DNA of 64,000 nucleotides from Arthrobacter hankyongi (GCF_022012395.1 NZ_JAKLTQ010000001.1:434001-498000), one strand, 5' to 3'. Shown: positions 27,404 to 39,153, numbered from the stretch's first letter. Made by a program: numbers and translations. Notes: generated from the sequence alone by a model not told the origin.

Positions 27404-27424
27404 GTTGAGTAAAGATGACTCAAC
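27404..27424 (+). promoter_or_regulatory. HAIR-like element (HspR operator) before hsp20
   Basis: GTTGAGT-N7-ACTCAAC, a perfect inverted repeat. The inner TTGAGT-N7-ACTCAA equals the HAIR consensus CTTGAGT-N7-ACTCAAG except for the outermost pair. Its TTGAGT could also serve as a -35 box, so HspR binding would block the promoter directly. Confidence 0.8.
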
Positions 27425-27487
27425 TAACTAGACATCCACCTTGATAGCCGCTCCGGCGAGGGGCGACACTGCGAAGGAGTTGACACA

Positions 27488-27940
27488 ATGGCCGTGCGAT
27501 TTGACCCATTCCGTGAACTGGACCGCGTCGCCGGGTCCCTGCTGGAGGGCCGCCCGGGCCTGCGCCAGATGCCGATGGACCTGTACCGCGAGGGCGACCA
27601 CTACATCCTGGCCGCGGACCTGCCGGGCATCGACCCCGGCTCGGTGGACATCGACGTCGACGGACAGCTGCTCACCATCCGCGCCGAGCGCACGCTGCGC
27701 AGCGCCGAAGGGGTAAAGTGGCTGACCCGCGAGCGTGAGAGCGGCTCGTTCCTGCGCCAGCTCAACCTCGGCCAGGGCATCGACATCGATGCCATCTCGG
27801 CACGGTATGAGAACGGCGTCCTGAGCGTGACCATCCCGGTCAGCGAACGGGCCAAGCCGCGCAAGATCGAGGTCGCTACCGCGGCACCGGTGATCGAGGC
27901 GGCAGCGGAGGAGAACGTCACCGACTCCCCGACGGCGTAG
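27488..27940 (+). CDS. hsp20: Small heat-shock protein, Hsp20/alpha-crystallin family
   Basis: 150-residue ATP-independent holdase. The alpha-crystallin domain spans about 28-125, starting at MDLYREGDHYILAADLPGI, and ends with the conserved YENGVLSVTIPVSE. The N-terminal arm (FDPFRELDR) is short, as is usual for bacterial Hsp20. AAGGAG sits 8 nt before the ATG. Upstream CIRCE- and HAIR-type operators predict repression by both HrcA and HspR and strong heat induction. Confidence 0.95.
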   Translation: MAVRFDPFRELDRVAGSLLEGRPGLRQMPMDLYREGDHYILAADLPGIDPGSVDIDVDGQLLTIRAERTLRSAEGVKWLTRERESGSFLRQLNLGQGIDIDAISARYENGVLSVTIPVSERAKPRKIEVATAAPVIEAAAEENVTDSPTA

Positions 27941-27983
27941 CAGCCCGGAGCCGCCAAAACCGGACACGAACGGACGAAACGAC

Positions 27984-28021
27984 GGCGGCCCCGCACCTCC
28001 CGAGGGAAGTGCGGGGCCGCC
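27984..28021. terminator. Bidirectional terminator between hsp20 and icd
   Basis: Perfect 13-bp stem GGCGGCCCCGCAC / GTGCGGGGCCGCC with a 12-nt loop, 43 bp after hsp20 and between two convergent genes. Confidence 0.85.
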
Positions 28022-28033
28022 GTGCCGTGCGGC

Positions 28034-30334
<2,301 letters not shown>

Positions 30335-30401
30335 CTACGGGTATCAGGAAATCTGGTCTGATCTCAACATTCCCAATTTACCCGAGGAGACCGTCCGGAC
30401 G

Positions 30402-30453
30402 CGTACGACGGCGGGTGCCCGGCTTAACAAAGCCGGGCACCCGCCGTCGTACG
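30402..30453. terminator. Very stable hairpin terminator of purH
   Basis: 24-bp perfect inverted repeat (30402-30425 and 30430-30453) with a 4-nt loop AACA, ending 8 bp from the purH stop codon. It lacks a U-tract and is strong enough to insulate purH from icd. Confidence 0.9.
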
Positions 30454-30460
30454 GACCTCG

Positions 30461-32134
30461 CTAGTGGAAGAAGTGGCGTGCGCCGGTGAAGTACATGGTG
30501 ATACCGGCCGCCTTCGCGGCCTCGACCACTTCCTCGTCGCGAACCGAGCCGCCGGGCTGGACCACGGCCTTGACGCCTGCATCGATCAGGATCTGCAGGC
30601 CGTCGGCGAACGGGAAGAACGCATCCGAGGCGGCGACGGCGCCGCGGGCCCGCTCCGGAGCCGCGGAACCTTCGACGTTGGCGGCACCGCCTGCGGCGTC
30701 GGCGCCGGACTCGACCGCCACGCCCAGCGTGTTGGCCCGCTCCACGGCCAGCCGGCAGGAGTCCAGGCGGTTGACCTGGCCCATGCCGATGCCCACGGCG
30801 GCGCCGTTGGCGGCGAGCAGGATGGCGTTGGACTTCGCTGCCCGCACCGCACGCCAGGCGAAGGCCAGGTCCGCCAGGGTTGCCTCGTCGGCGGCCTCGC
30901 CGGCGGCCAGCGTCCAGTTCGCCGGGCTGTCGCCGTCGGCATCGATCCGGTCCGAGGCCTGCAGCAGCATGCCGCCGGAGACCTGCTTGTATTCCACGGC
31001 GTCCCGCGCGAAGCCCTCGGGCAGGGCGAGCAGGCGGATGTTCTTCTTGGCGGAGAGGATCTCCACGGCCTCGGGCTCGAACGCCGGGGCAACGACGACC
31101 TCGGTAAAGATACCCTTCACGGTCTCGGCCATCGCCTTGGTCACCGGGCGGTTCGCGGCGATGACGCCGCCGAAGGCGGACACCGGGTCGGTCGCGTGGG
31201 CCTTGGCATGCGCATCGGCGATCGGGTCCGCGGCATCCGGGGAAGCGACGGCGATGCCGCACGGGTTGGCGTGCTTGACCACGGCCACGGCAGGATCGGC
31301 GAAATCGAAGGCGGCACGTACGGCGGCATCGGCGTCGACGTAGTTGTTGAAGCTCATCGCCTTGCCGTGCAGCTGCTCGGCCTGCGCGATGCCGGGCTCC
31401 GCGCCCACTTCCACGTAGAGCGCCGCGGCCTGGTGCGGGTTCTCGCCGTAGCGCAGGGACTCGGAGCGCTCCAGCGCCAGGCCCGCGTACGGCGGGAAGG
31501 CGGGCACCTCGGCCGCTTCGGCGTCGTCGCCAAACTGCGCGGCGGTCCACTTGGCCACCGCCGTGTCGTAGGCGGCCGTGTGGGCGAAGGCCAGGGAGGC
31601 CAGCCGGCGGCGGGTCTTCAGGTCGAAGCCGCCGGACGTGGCGGCCTCCACAACCTCGCCGTACTTGGCCGGGTCGACCACGATCGCCACGGACGGGTGG
31701 TTCTTGGCCGCGGCGCGCACCATGGACGGCCCGCCGATGTCGATCTGCTCCACCACCTCGTCCTGGCTGGCGCCGGACTTCACCGTCTGCACGAACGGGT
31801 AGAGGTTCACCACCACCAGGTCGAAGGGCTCCACCTCGAGGTCCTTGAGCTGCTGCACGTGGTCCTCCAGCCGGCGGTCCGCCAGGATGCCGGCGTGCAC
31901 CTTCGGATGCAGGGTCTTCACACGGCCGTCCAGGCATTCCGGGAAGCCGGTGATCTCGGACACCTCGGTGACCGGAACGCCCGCGGCGGAAATCCTGCTG
32001 GCCGTGGACCCGGTAGAGACAATGCTGACCCCGGCCGCGTGCAGGCCCTGCGCCAGCTCCTCCAGCCCGGTCTTGTCGTACACCGAGATCAGGGCCCGGC
32101 GGATGGGAACACGGTCAAGCTGGTTCAAGCTCAC
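30461..32134 (-). CDS. purH: AICAR transformylase/IMP cyclohydrolase
   Basis: Bifunctional enzyme for the last two purine steps: AICAR + 10-formyl-THF to FAICAR, then IMP. 557 residues: an N-terminal MGS-like cyclohydrolase domain (about 1-160, [33 protein letters not shown]) and a C-terminal transformylase domain with [34 protein letters not shown] and the terminal [13 protein letters not shown] chose the GTG at 32134 because GGAG is 7 nt upstream. Its substrate AICAR is a precursor of ZTP, the ligand of the riboswitch before glyA. Confidence 0.97.
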   Translation of the reverse strand: MSLNQLDRVPIRRALISVYDKTGLEELAQGLHAAGVSIVSTGSTASRISAAGVPVTEVSEITGFPECLDGRVKTLHPKVHAGILADRRLEDHVQQLKDLEVEPFDLVVVNLYPFVQTVKSGASQDEVVEQIDIGGPSMVRAAAKNHPSVAIVVDPAKYGEVVEAATSGGFDLKTRRRLASLAFAHTAAYDTAVAKWTAAQFGDDAEAAEVPAFPPYAGLALERSESLRYGENPHQAAALYVEVGAEPGIAQAEQLHGKAMSFNNYVDADAAVRAAFDFADPAVAVVKHANPCGIAVASPDAADPIADAHAKAHATDPVSAFGGVIAANRPVTKAMAETVKGIFTEVVVAPAFEPEAVEILSAKKNIRLLALPEGFARDAVEYKQVSGGMLLQASDRIDADGDSPANWTLAAGEAADEATLADLAFAWRAVRAAKSNAILLAANGAAVGIGMGQVNRLDSCRLAVERANTLGVAVESGADAAGGAANVEGSAAPERARGAVAASDAFFPFADGLQILIDAGVKAVVQPGGSVRDEEVVEAAKAAGITMYFTGARHFFH

Positions 32135-32325
32135 GCAAATCTCCGTAAGAGTCAAAGGGTGGGATGTGATCAGTTTAGAACACCCGCGGCCGCCGGCCGC
32201 CGGAGGGACCAGCCGGGCACCGGCAGTAGAGTTTTCCTGAGGGACCGCGCAGGCCCGCCCGCGCCGTCGGCGCGCCGCGCAGCCGCCCGCTCCCCCGCCC
32301 CTGTCCTCCAGCCGGGAAGGCCGCC

Positions 32326-33678
32326 ATGACCGAGACCCAGCAGCTGCCCTCGGGCGACCAGATTGTCCAGGACCTGCCCTGGCGTTGGAAGGTCCAGGGC
32401 AAAATCTTCCTGATCGGCGGTCTGGGCTTTATGTTCGACGCCTGGGACGTCACCCTCAACGGCGTGCTCATCCCGCTGCTCTCCGACCACTGGGACCTGG
32501 CGCCGGCGCAGGCGGCCTGGATCGGCACCGCGAACCTGATCGGCATGGCCGTCGGCGCTTTCGTCTGGGGCTCCATCGCGGACGTGATCGGACGCCGCGT
32601 GGCCTTCACTGCCACACTGCTGGTCTTCTCCATCTTCACCGTCTGCGGCGCCCTCGCCCCGGACATCGTGTGGTTCTGCGTCTTCCGGTTCATTGCCGGC
32701 TTCGGCCTCGGCGGCTGTGTGCCGGTGGACTACGCCTTGGTAGGCGAGTTCACCCCGCGCCGGCAGCGCGGCCGGGTCCTCACTGCCATGGACGGCTGGT
32801 GGCCGGTGGGCGCCGCCCTGTGCGGCTTCGTCTCCGCCGGCGTCATGGCCACCGTGGCGGACTGGCGCTGGACCATGCTGATCATGGTGCTGCCCGCCCT
32901 GCTGGTGTTCTGGGTCCGGCGCTCGGTGCCCGAATCCCCGCTCTACCTGGTCAGCAAGGGCCGGACCGAGGAGGCCAGGCGCGTCATCGACGGCCTGGTC
33001 GAACGCACCGGCGGCACCGTGCAGGCATGGCGCCTGCCGGAGCCGGAGCAGGCGCCCAAGCTTTCCTTCGGCAACATCTTCGTCAAGTTCAGCGACGTTT
33101 GGAAGTTCAACTGGAAGATCACCGCGGCGGCCTGGGCCCTGTTCTTCAGCATCCTGCTGGTCTACTATCTGGCGCTGACCTGGATGCCCCGGATCCTGAT
33201 CGGGGCCGGCTTCGAATCGGTCCGCGCCTTCCTGACGACGGCGGGCATGGCCGCCGTCGGAATCCTCGGCGTCGTCGTCGCCGCGTTCCTGGTGGAAAAA
33301 ACCGGACGCAAGTGGATCCTGGCGATCACCGGCCCGCTGTCGGCGCTGATCCTGGTTGTGGTCGCCCTGGTGCTCGAAGTGCCCGCGGCCGTCGTCTTCT
33401 GGCTGCTGGTGTACGGGTTCGTGGTGCAGATTGCCATCCCGGTGCTGTACGCCTATGTCTCCGAGCTGTATCCGACGGCGCTGCGCGGCTCCGGCTTTGG
33501 CTGGGCGTCCACCTTCTCGCGGATCGGCGCCGGCTTCGGCCCGCTGATCTTCGTCTCCTTCATGTGGCCGAACCTGGGCCTGGCCTGGTCCTTCGCGATC
33601 GCCGGGGTGCTGGTGGTCCTGTCGGTGCTGTGGATGGCCCGCTTCGCGCCGGAAACCAAGGGAACGGTGCTGCACTAG
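32326..33678 (+). CDS. MFS transporter, sugar/aromatic-acid porter type
   Basis: 450 residues with 12 predicted helices. Signatures are [16 protein letters not shown] in helix 1 (the acidic residue pattern of aromatic acid:H+ symporters), [13 protein letters not shown] in loop 2-3, [22 protein letters not shown] and VPESPLYL in the middle, and [15 protein letters not shown] near the end. Likely proton-coupled uptake of an organic acid or sugar. It is divergent from purH. The downstream gap (33679-33854) shows no gene. Confidence 0.9.
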   Translation: MTETQQLPSGDQIVQDLPWRWKVQGKIFLIGGLGFMFDAWDVTLNGVLIPLLSDHWDLAPAQAAWIGTANLIGMAVGAFVWGSIADVIGRRVAFTATLLVFSIFTVCGALAPDIVWFCVFRFIAGFGLGGCVPVDYALVGEFTPRRQRGRVLTAMDGWWPVGAALCGFVSAGVMATVADWRWTMLIMVLPALLVFWVRRSVPESPLYLVSKGRTEEARRVIDGLVERTGGTVQAWRLPEPEQAPKLSFGNIFVKFSDVWKFNWKITAAAWALFFSILLVYYLALTWMPRILIGAGFESVRAFLTTAGMAAVGILGVVVAAFLVEKTGRKWILAITGPLSALILVVVALVLEVPAAVVFWLLVYGFVVQIAIPVLYAYVSELYPTALRGSGFGWASTFSRIGAGFGPLIFVSFMWPNLGLAWSFAIAGVLVVLSVLWMARFAPETKGTVLH

Positions 33679-33854
33679 AGTGCCTGCTCATTGCCGCCCA
33701 CTCATGCGGCTCCGCTGTGGGGCAGGTATTGCATGTGCCCACGTATCGCGGGCAGATGCTGGGCAGCTTGTACCGCCGGCTGACCCGGAACGGCGGCGGC
33801 GCCCCGCCGACATGCCTGGGCATGCTTCGCGGGACGCCGTCGTGTTGGCGTGCC

Positions 33855-34277
33855 TTACCGGGGCAGCTGCGCGTCCGGGGTTTCCTTGATGGAGAGCATC
33901 TGCCACGCGCCGTGCGCATACTTGGCCTTGACCGTCAGCACCGTCCCGTCCGGATCCCATTCCTCCGAGTCGACGAGCTTTCCACCCTTGGCCATGGTGG
34001 TGCCAGCATCCTCCATGAACGGCACGAGGGCGCTGAGGACACCCTTCTTGTCCTGTTTCCCGACCGGGACGACGTTCAGTGCCTTGGGCTGGCCGCCGAC
34101 GATCCAGCCGCCGCCGTCGTAAACCGTCTCGATGGCGTCAGCCTCGGCCAGGCACGATGCGCACCCCTGGGCGATGCCGCGCAGCAGCCGGGCGTCGCCG
34201 GTCTGCAGCGCATAGTTCTTCGCGTCGAAGTAGTAGTAGGTGAAGGACGCCAGCCCCTCTGCGCTGTCTTGGTACAT
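33855..34277 (-). CDS. DUF6318-like protein without signal peptide
   Basis: 140 residues. The pattern ASFTYYYFDAKNYALQTGDARLLRGIAQGCASCLAEAD, a wheel of aromatic residues then Cys-x-x-Cys, matches the DUF6318 family, which I know mainly as Micrococcaceae lipoproteins. This copy begins directly at the domain, and no lipobox or signal peptide is seen upstream in frame before the glycosyltransferase gene ends 28 bp away. It may be an N-terminally truncated paralog. Function unknown. Confidence 0.65.
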   Translation of the reverse strand: MYQDSAEGLASFTYYYFDAKNYALQTGDARLLRGIAQGCASCLAEADAIETVYDGGGWIVGGQPKALNVVPVGKQDKKGVLSALVPFMEDAGTTMAKGGKLVDSEEWDPDGTVLTVKAKYAHGAWQMLSIKETPDAQLPR

Positions 34278-34305
34278 CCGCTCATTACGGTGGCCCGGCA
34301 GGAGC

Positions 34306-35541
34306 CTAGACCTGCGGAACCTGGTTCAGCAGATAGTCTTCGATGGCGTCGGCAGCCGCGCGGGCTCCCCCGGAACCGCGGACGCTTTTGCTCATTGCCT
34401 TAAGGTTCCCCCGGATCACCTGGTCGCCGCCAACCTCGATGACCGTTTGCCGGATCAGACCGGGGGTGAGCCCTTCCCGGGCGAGGCGCCGGCCAAGTCC
34501 GAGGTCCTGGATCCGCCGGGCGTTGGCTTCCTGTTCGGGCTGCAACGGGAAGGCGACCAGCGGTACGGCGAAGTACAGCGCCTCCATGGTCGAATTCATC
34601 CCGGTGTGGGAAAGAAAGACGGCGGCGTGGCGCAGGACGTCGAGCTGCGGAAAGAAGGGGCGTACGTCGATATTGCTCGGGATGTGCCCCAGCTCGGATG
34701 CCTCGACGTATTCTCCGATGGCCATGGCCACCTGCCAGCGGGTGCCTGCGAATCCTTCCAGGCACATCCGGAAGAAGTCCGGCTGGTCATTTAACGGGGT
34801 AGTGCCCAACGAGATGAACACCAGCGGCGTGTCCGTCGCCCGGGGTTGCCAGGCATCCACATCACCCCGCGGGCCGAGGCACGGGCCGACGAAGTGGAAC
34901 CTGGCATCGAAGGTTTCTCCCGCGGGCTGGAATTCCCTCGGGATGAAGGAGATGTTCAACGACGCAGGGGGGCCTCCCATGAACTGGAGGTGCCCCAGGC
35001 CCTGCCCGGCGGCGAAATCATTGAGCTCTTCACTAATCTTCTGCCAGGCCGCGAGCATGCCTGCCGGCGGCTGGCCCGGCATCAGCTCCCTCATCGAGAA
35101 ATGTTCATTAGCGGCATAGGTCGGCAGGAGCGCAACATCGGGCAGAGCAAGCTTCGCGGCCGCCATCTTCCCCGACAAGGTCATGGCGTCGTAACACACC
35201 GCGTCCGGCGGGTCCTCTGCCAGGCGGGCGAGCAGCGCGGGGAATTCCCGCCTGGCTCCCTCAAGCATCCGCTCCAGCAGTCCGGACATCATTCCGCCGA
35301 ACATCCCCGACATGGGTGACTGCGCCGGTCCGCCCTCGGGGGAAGACACGCGCCGGGTGAAGTGGGCGGCTAAATCCTCCCCGCTGGGAACAAAGGCGGC
35401 GCCGGTAGATTCAACTGCCTTCGCATACTTCTCGGAGGTGGCATAGGTGACCCGGTGGCCTCGACGGACCAGCTCTGAAACGACCGGCAGCGTCGGGTTC
35501 ACGTGGCCCGCGGCCGGCAAACAGATGAAAGCGATATGCAT
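34306..35541 (-). CDS. MGT-family (GT1) glycosyltransferase
   Basis: 411 residues resembling macrolide/UDP-sugar glycosyltransferases. The N-terminal Rossmann part starts MHIAFICLPAAGHVNPTLPV (acceptor domain). The C-terminal donor site has FLSHTGMNSTMEALYF followed by VPLVAFPLQPEQEANARR, the GT1 signature. AGGAG lies about 9 nt before the ATG. With the DUF6318 and MFS genes it forms a block between purH and purN, two genes usually close together in this lineage. The acceptor could be a macrolide or lipid. Confidence 0.92.
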   Translation of the reverse strand: MHIAFICLPAAGHVNPTLPVVSELVRRGHRVTYATSEKYAKAVESTGAAFVPSGEDLAAHFTRRVSSPEGGPAQSPMSGMFGGMMSGLLERMLEGARREFPALLARLAEDPPDAVCYDAMTLSGKMAAAKLALPDVALLPTYAANEHFSMRELMPGQPPAGMLAAWQKISEELNDFAAGQGLGHLQFMGGPPASLNISFIPREFQPAGETFDARFHFVGPCLGPRGDVDAWQPRATDTPLVFISLGTTPLNDQPDFFRMCLEGFAGTRWQVAMAIGEYVEASELGHIPSNIDVRPFFPQLDVLRHAAVFLSHTGMNSTMEALYFAVPLVAFPLQPEQEANARRIQDLGLGRRLAREGLTPGLIRQTVIEVGGDQVIRGNLKAMSKSVRGSGGARAAADAIEDYLLNQVPQV

Positions 35542-35873
35542 GGCGGCCACTCCTACGGCGGGCAAGGACGGCAGTTTCCGCACCAAGGCGCCCGCTCCGA
35601 ATTCTGGAACCTCCTTCATCGTACGTACCGGCCACCCAGTTGGCCATCATGCCCGGGAAGCCCAGGCCATGGGCCGCGCCCTGCGGAAGGAGGCACCAGA
35701 AAACCCCGGCAACGTGTGTCGGGTTCGACAGTCCCGGTGATTGGCTCGGCTGGCACCACCGCGCCGCTCCGGCCACCGCATCCCACCTGTTCGCCACCAC
35801 GGTCGATCCGGCCCGGACCCCAAAGCCCGGCAGCCGGCCTGAGCCTTTCACCCGGCGCGGCCGGACTGTCGGC
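35542..35873. other. Intergenic stretch before the glycosyltransferase gene
   Basis: 332 bp between purN and the glycosyltransferase gene. Minus- and plus-strand open frames cross it, but they overlap conserved genes in other frames or show no recognisable protein pattern. I see no tRNA, terminator or promoter that I can support. Confidence 0.5.
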
Positions 35874-36440
35874 TCAGCGGGACGACGACAGCGCGCGCAG
35901 CGTCTGGACGAGCAGTTTCCGCTCCTCCACCTTGATCCGCTCGTGCAGCTCTTCCTCGGTGTCCCCGTCCAGCACGGGCACCGCCGCCTGGGCCAGGATC
36001 GGGCCGGTGTCCACGCCGGAATCGACCAGGTGCACCGTCACCCCGGTGACTTTTACGCCGTGCCGGAGCGCGTCCCGGACCCCGTGGGCACCGGGGAAGG
36101 ACGGCAGCAGCGCAGGATGGGTGTTGACCATCCGGCCCTCGAATGCGGCGACGAATTCGGCATCGAGGATGCGCATGAAGCCGGCCAGCAGCACCGCATC
36201 CGGCGCGTGCCCGAGCACGGCGGCCTGGAGCGCACGGTTCCATTCCGACCGGTCCGGGTAGTCTGCGGGCGGCACCGTGAAAGTGGCGATGCCGGCGTCG
36301 GCGGCGCGCTTGAGGCCGAGGCAGCCGGGCACATCGGAGCCCACGGCGGCGATCTCCAGGTCCAGCTCCCCCGCCTTGACCGCGTCGATGACGGCCTGGA
36401 GGTTGGTGCCTGAACCGGAAACGAGAACCACAATGCGCAT
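35874..36440 (-). CDS. purN: Phosphoribosylglycinamide formyltransferase
   Basis: Transfers the formyl group of 10-formyl-THF to GAR, step 3 of purine synthesis. 188 residues, normal. The N-terminus MRIVVLVSGSGTNLQAVID binds the phosphate. The catalytic cluster NTHPALLPSFPGAHG and the VDSGVDTGPI segment carry the catalytic Asn/His/Asp. It follows the DUF6350 gene on the same strand, a normal actinobacterial arrangement. Confidence 0.97.
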   Translation of the reverse strand: MRIVVLVSGSGTNLQAVIDAVKAGELDLEIAAVGSDVPGCLGLKRAADAGIATFTVPPADYPDRSEWNRALQAAVLGHAPDAVLLAGFMRILDAEFVAAFEGRMVNTHPALLPSFPGAHGVRDALRHGVKVTGVTVHLVDSGVDTGPILAQAAVPVLDGDTEEELHERIKVEERKLLVQTLRALSSSR

Positions 36441-36527
36441 GGGTTCAACTTTAGGGCTGAGCCTCGCCTACCGCCCAACCGCCTCCCCGTTCGCAGCCTC
36501 CCCACACGCTTCGCGCGCGGGTACCCC

Positions 36528-36578
36528 TGCTGCTCGCTTAGCCCGCGGGCTCGCGACGGGGCCCTCGGCGGTTAGGCT
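36528..36578. repeat. Possible diverged copy of the dispersed hairpin repeat
   Basis: The segment contains GGGCTCGCGACGGGGCCCTCGGCGGTTAG-type sequence that parallels the repeat at 50355-50420 (GCTCGCAGCGGGCCCTCGGCGCTAG). The arms are not conserved, so membership is uncertain. It ends 7 bp before a start codon, unlike the gene-end position of the other copies. Confidence 0.35.
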
Positions 36579-36585
36579 TAAACCC

Positions 36586-36996
36586 ATGCGCGAACAGACC
36601 CAGCCGCAGCCCACGGCAGAACAGCAGAGTTCCACGCGGTTGTATCTGCGCATGCTGCTGCTTCTGGTGCTGGCCACGCTGCTGGCCCATGCGCTGCCGC
36701 TGCCGTGGAAGGTCGCCTCCCCGGTCCTAGGAATCGCGGCCGCCGTGGTGGCGATCATCGGGCTCACCCGGGCGCTGCGGATGAAGGCGTCGGGCAATCT
36801 GCGCGCAATCTTCGTCGTCGGCCTGGTGACGTCCCTGTTCCTGATGGTCATTTCCCTGGCGCAGGTGGCTTTCTGGCCGATGACGGCCGAATACGAGCAG
36901 TGCGTCCGGTCGGCCCTGACCCGCTCGGCCCAGGAAAGGTGCATGGTCGAGTACCAGCAGCATCTTCAGGACCTGAGCAACGTCCTCAGACCTTAG
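36586..36996 (+). CDS. Small three-helix membrane protein, uncharacterised
   Basis: 136 residues. A Gln/Thr-rich N-terminus is followed by three hydrophobic segments (about 21-40, 46-63, 76-97) and a polar C-terminal tail with two Cys residues. No family motif is recognised. It is divergent from purN. Its last 11 bp overlap the end of the DUF6350 gene on the opposite strand. Confidence 0.8.
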   Translation: MREQTQPQPTAEQQSSTRLYLRMLLLLVLATLLAHALPLPWKVASPVLGIAAAVVAIIGLTRALRMKASGNLRAIFVVGLVTSLFLMVISLAQVAFWPMTAEYEQCVRSALTRSAQERCMVEYQQHLQDLSNVLRP

Positions 36997-38317
36997 TACG
37001 ACGCCGGGATCCAGCCTTGGTGCCGCGCCGGCGGCGCGGTTCGCGCTCGAGCCACGGCCCGGCGGCGGCACCGATAACGACGCCGACGGCGGCTTCGGCC
37101 GCCACCCACAGGGCCGCCTGCCAGGGATCCGGCCCGATATCCACGAGCCGGCCGATGCCCAGGGAGCCGTTGGTCAGCCAGGCTGCCAGTGCGGCGCAGC
37201 AGCCGGTGACGGAACCGACCAGCATGCCCAGGAACAGCGTGGACACCGTTGCGGTGAACCAGCGCGCGCGGACCTTGATCGCCAGCCATTCGTCGAAGTG
37301 GTTTTCGCCCTCCCGCACGAACCACCAGCCGGCCAGCACGCCGGCCAGCACGGGCAGCATCAGCGCGGCCAGGCCGAAGGACAGTTCCCCGGTGGGCAGA
37401 GCGCCCAGGACCGGCACCGAGGGCAACGGTCCCACCGTGGTGGCCAGCGGTGTCAGCGAACTGCCCGCCCCGATGGCGAAGCCCGCCCCGGAAGCCCAGG
37501 CCAGCGTCCAGCCGACGAAGTTCGGGACCAGGCCCAACTGCACCACCGTCAGCACCGATCCGCCGACGACGCCGGGATCGAGCTTTTCGTAAATCTCCAC
37601 GATTTCGGCCCAGTGGATGGCGATGGTGGCGGCAAGCAGGACGGCGGAGAGGCAGACTGCGGCGGCGATGGCCAGCAGCCCGGCGCGGATGACTGCCCAG
37701 AGGTAGGAGCCGGCCCAGCGGGAATGCTGGCTGGTCCGGCGCACCCAGGCAGCGGCGTCGACACCGATCAGCCGTGCCCACGAACCGGCCTCGCGGTAGG
37801 CGCCGACCAGCAGCCCGGAGCCCGCCGCGGCCAGTGGGATCAGTGCCCCGGCCAGCACCGATACCTCCACCTCGTCGGTGCGGACCAGATAGGCCGTGGC
37901 CGCGCCGACGAGGGCATAAACAGTCAGCGCGCCCAGCAGCGCCTGCCATAGCTGGTCGGTATAGGAGGCCCGCGCCAGGCGGCGGCCGGCGCGCCAGGAC
38001 AGAAAGAACGGAATCAAGGTCAGGCCCAGCGGGACCAGGGACAGTGTGCCGCTGAGGCCGTCCGGACCGCTGCCGTCGGACGGGCGCAGCTGCAGCGGCA
38101 CGCCGTGGATCAGCAGCCAGGCCTGTCCGGCCAGGCGGCCGAGCGATTCGAAGGTGCGGTCCTTGAAGCCGTCGGCGAACCAGACGCCGACCAGCGGCAG
38201 CACCACCACGAGCGCGGACAACAGGGCGCATTGGAAGAATTCGAAGCCGCCCTGCAGCCACAGGGGCATGGGCAGCTCCGCCTGCCCCAGGCGCCGTTTG
38301 AGTTTCATCTTTTCCAT
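36986..38317 (-). CDS. DUF6350 multi-pass membrane protein
   Basis: 443 residues with about eight or nine hydrophobic helices and the loop GPLPSVPVLGALPTGELSFG, plus a basic C-terminal tail rich in Arg/Lys. This matches the actinobacterial DUF6350 (PerM-like) family found upstream of purN. The exact start (ATG at 38317 or 38308) is not settled. It probably forms a transcription unit with purN. Function unproven. Confidence 0.85.
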   Translation of the reverse strand: MEKMKLKRRLGQAELPMPLWLQGGFEFFQCALLSALVVVLPLVGVWFADGFKDRTFESLGRLAGQAWLLIHGVPLQLRPSDGSGPDGLSGTLSLVPLGLTLIPFFLSWRAGRRLARASYTDQLWQALLGALTVYALVGAATAYLVRTDEVEVSVLAGALIPLAAAGSGLLVGAYREAGSWARLIGVDAAAWVRRTSQHSRWAGSYLWAVIRAGLLAIAAAVCLSAVLLAATIAIHWAEIVEIYEKLDPGVVGGSVLTVVQLGLVPNFVGWTLAWASGAGFAIGAGSSLTPLATTVGPLPSVPVLGALPTGELSFGLAALMLPVLAGVLAGWWFVREGENHFDEWLAIKVRARWFTATVSTLFLGMLVGSVTGCCAALAAWLTNGSLGIGRLVDIGPDPWQAALWVAAEAAVGVVIGAAAGPWLEREPRRRRGTKAGSRRRTKV

Positions 38318-38406
38318 GGTGCCACCCGATGTCTCCGGGACGGCTGACCGACGCGGCCAAAGCATCCCGGCACCGAAACGGCGGCGAGCCTTGACAGAAT
38401 GGCCGC

Positions 38407-39153
38407 GTGAACGATTCGACAACGCGTCCCCACCCTTCGCATCTCGTCTTCATTCATGGCGGGGGTGTCGGACCGTGGATGTGGCGACGGCAACTGGAGG
38501 CCTTCGCCGACGGTTTCCAGGTTCATACGCCGGTCCTGCCCGGTCATGACCCGTCCGGGACCGATACCTACACCACGCACGCCGCGGCTGCACGGTCCAT
38601 CGCCCGGCAGACCGGCCTCGACACCCTCAGGGGCGGCGTGGCCGCCATCGGCTTTTCGGCTGGCGGCCAGGTCGCCATGGAACTCGCGGCGGCCTATCCG
38701 CAACGCATCACCGCAACGGCGGTGGTGAGCTCGCTCGTGCAACCGCTGAGGGGTGCCGCACTGCTTGGCGCTGCAGCGGCGTGGGCTGCCCCGCTGGCGC
38801 GGCATAGGGCATTCGCCCGCGCGCAGGCCAGGCAGCTATCCATTCCCGACGAAGATTTCGACCGGTACTTTGCGCTGTCCCGCTCCCTCTCGAACAGGAC
38901 GCTGAAGAACCTGCTGACCGCCAACTTCTCCTTCGTTGTCCCCGCCGCCTTCCTCCACTCCTCCCGGCCTGCCTTGCTGGTGGCTGGCTCGAAGGAACAG
39001 CGCACACTTGTCCGGTGTATGGAAAAGCTGAGCAGGGAACTGCCTGACGCCCGCTTCGCAACCGTCGACGGGGCAGCCCACGGGATCCCGCTGGCCGAGC
39101 CCTCGCACCTCAACGGACTGCTTCGTTCCTGGCTGGCAGGCTGGGCCGGTTAA
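38407..39153 (+). CDS. Alpha/beta hydrolase
   Basis: 248 residues. The oxyanion-hole segment is FIHGGGVGPWMW (about 14-25), the nucleophile elbow GFSAGG with its serine near residue 85, and the catalytic His is in DGAAHGIPL near 222. The acidic partner is probably the Asp before RFATVDG. The start is GTG with no strong ribosome site. It is divergent from the DUF6350 gene. Substrate unknown. Confidence 0.9.
   Translation: MNDSTTRPHPSHLVFIHGGGVGPWMWRRQLEAFADGFQVHTPVLPGHDPSGTDTYTTHAAAARSIARQTGLDTLRGGVAAIGFSAGGQVAMELAAAYPQRITATAVVSSLVQPLRGAALLGAAAAWAAPLARHRAFARAQARQLSIPDEDFDRYFALSRSLSNRTLKNLLTANFSFVVPAAFLHSSRPALLVAGSKEQRTLVRCMEKLSRELPDARFATVDGAAHGIPLAEPSHLNGLLRSWLAGWAG

Noticed and set aside
32135-32325. 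Second ZTP riboswitch before purH
   Set aside because: No CTGGCG or GCCTGGGC element occurs on the minus strand of this gap.
35690-35750. tRNA-like GGGTTCGACAGTCCC stretch
   Set aside because: The T-arm does not pair properly and no acceptor or anticodon arm can be found around it.
35411-35851. Minus-strand open frame of about 146 codons before the glycosyltransferase
   Set aside because: It overlaps the conserved glycosyltransferase N-terminus in another frame and shows no family pattern or ribosome site.
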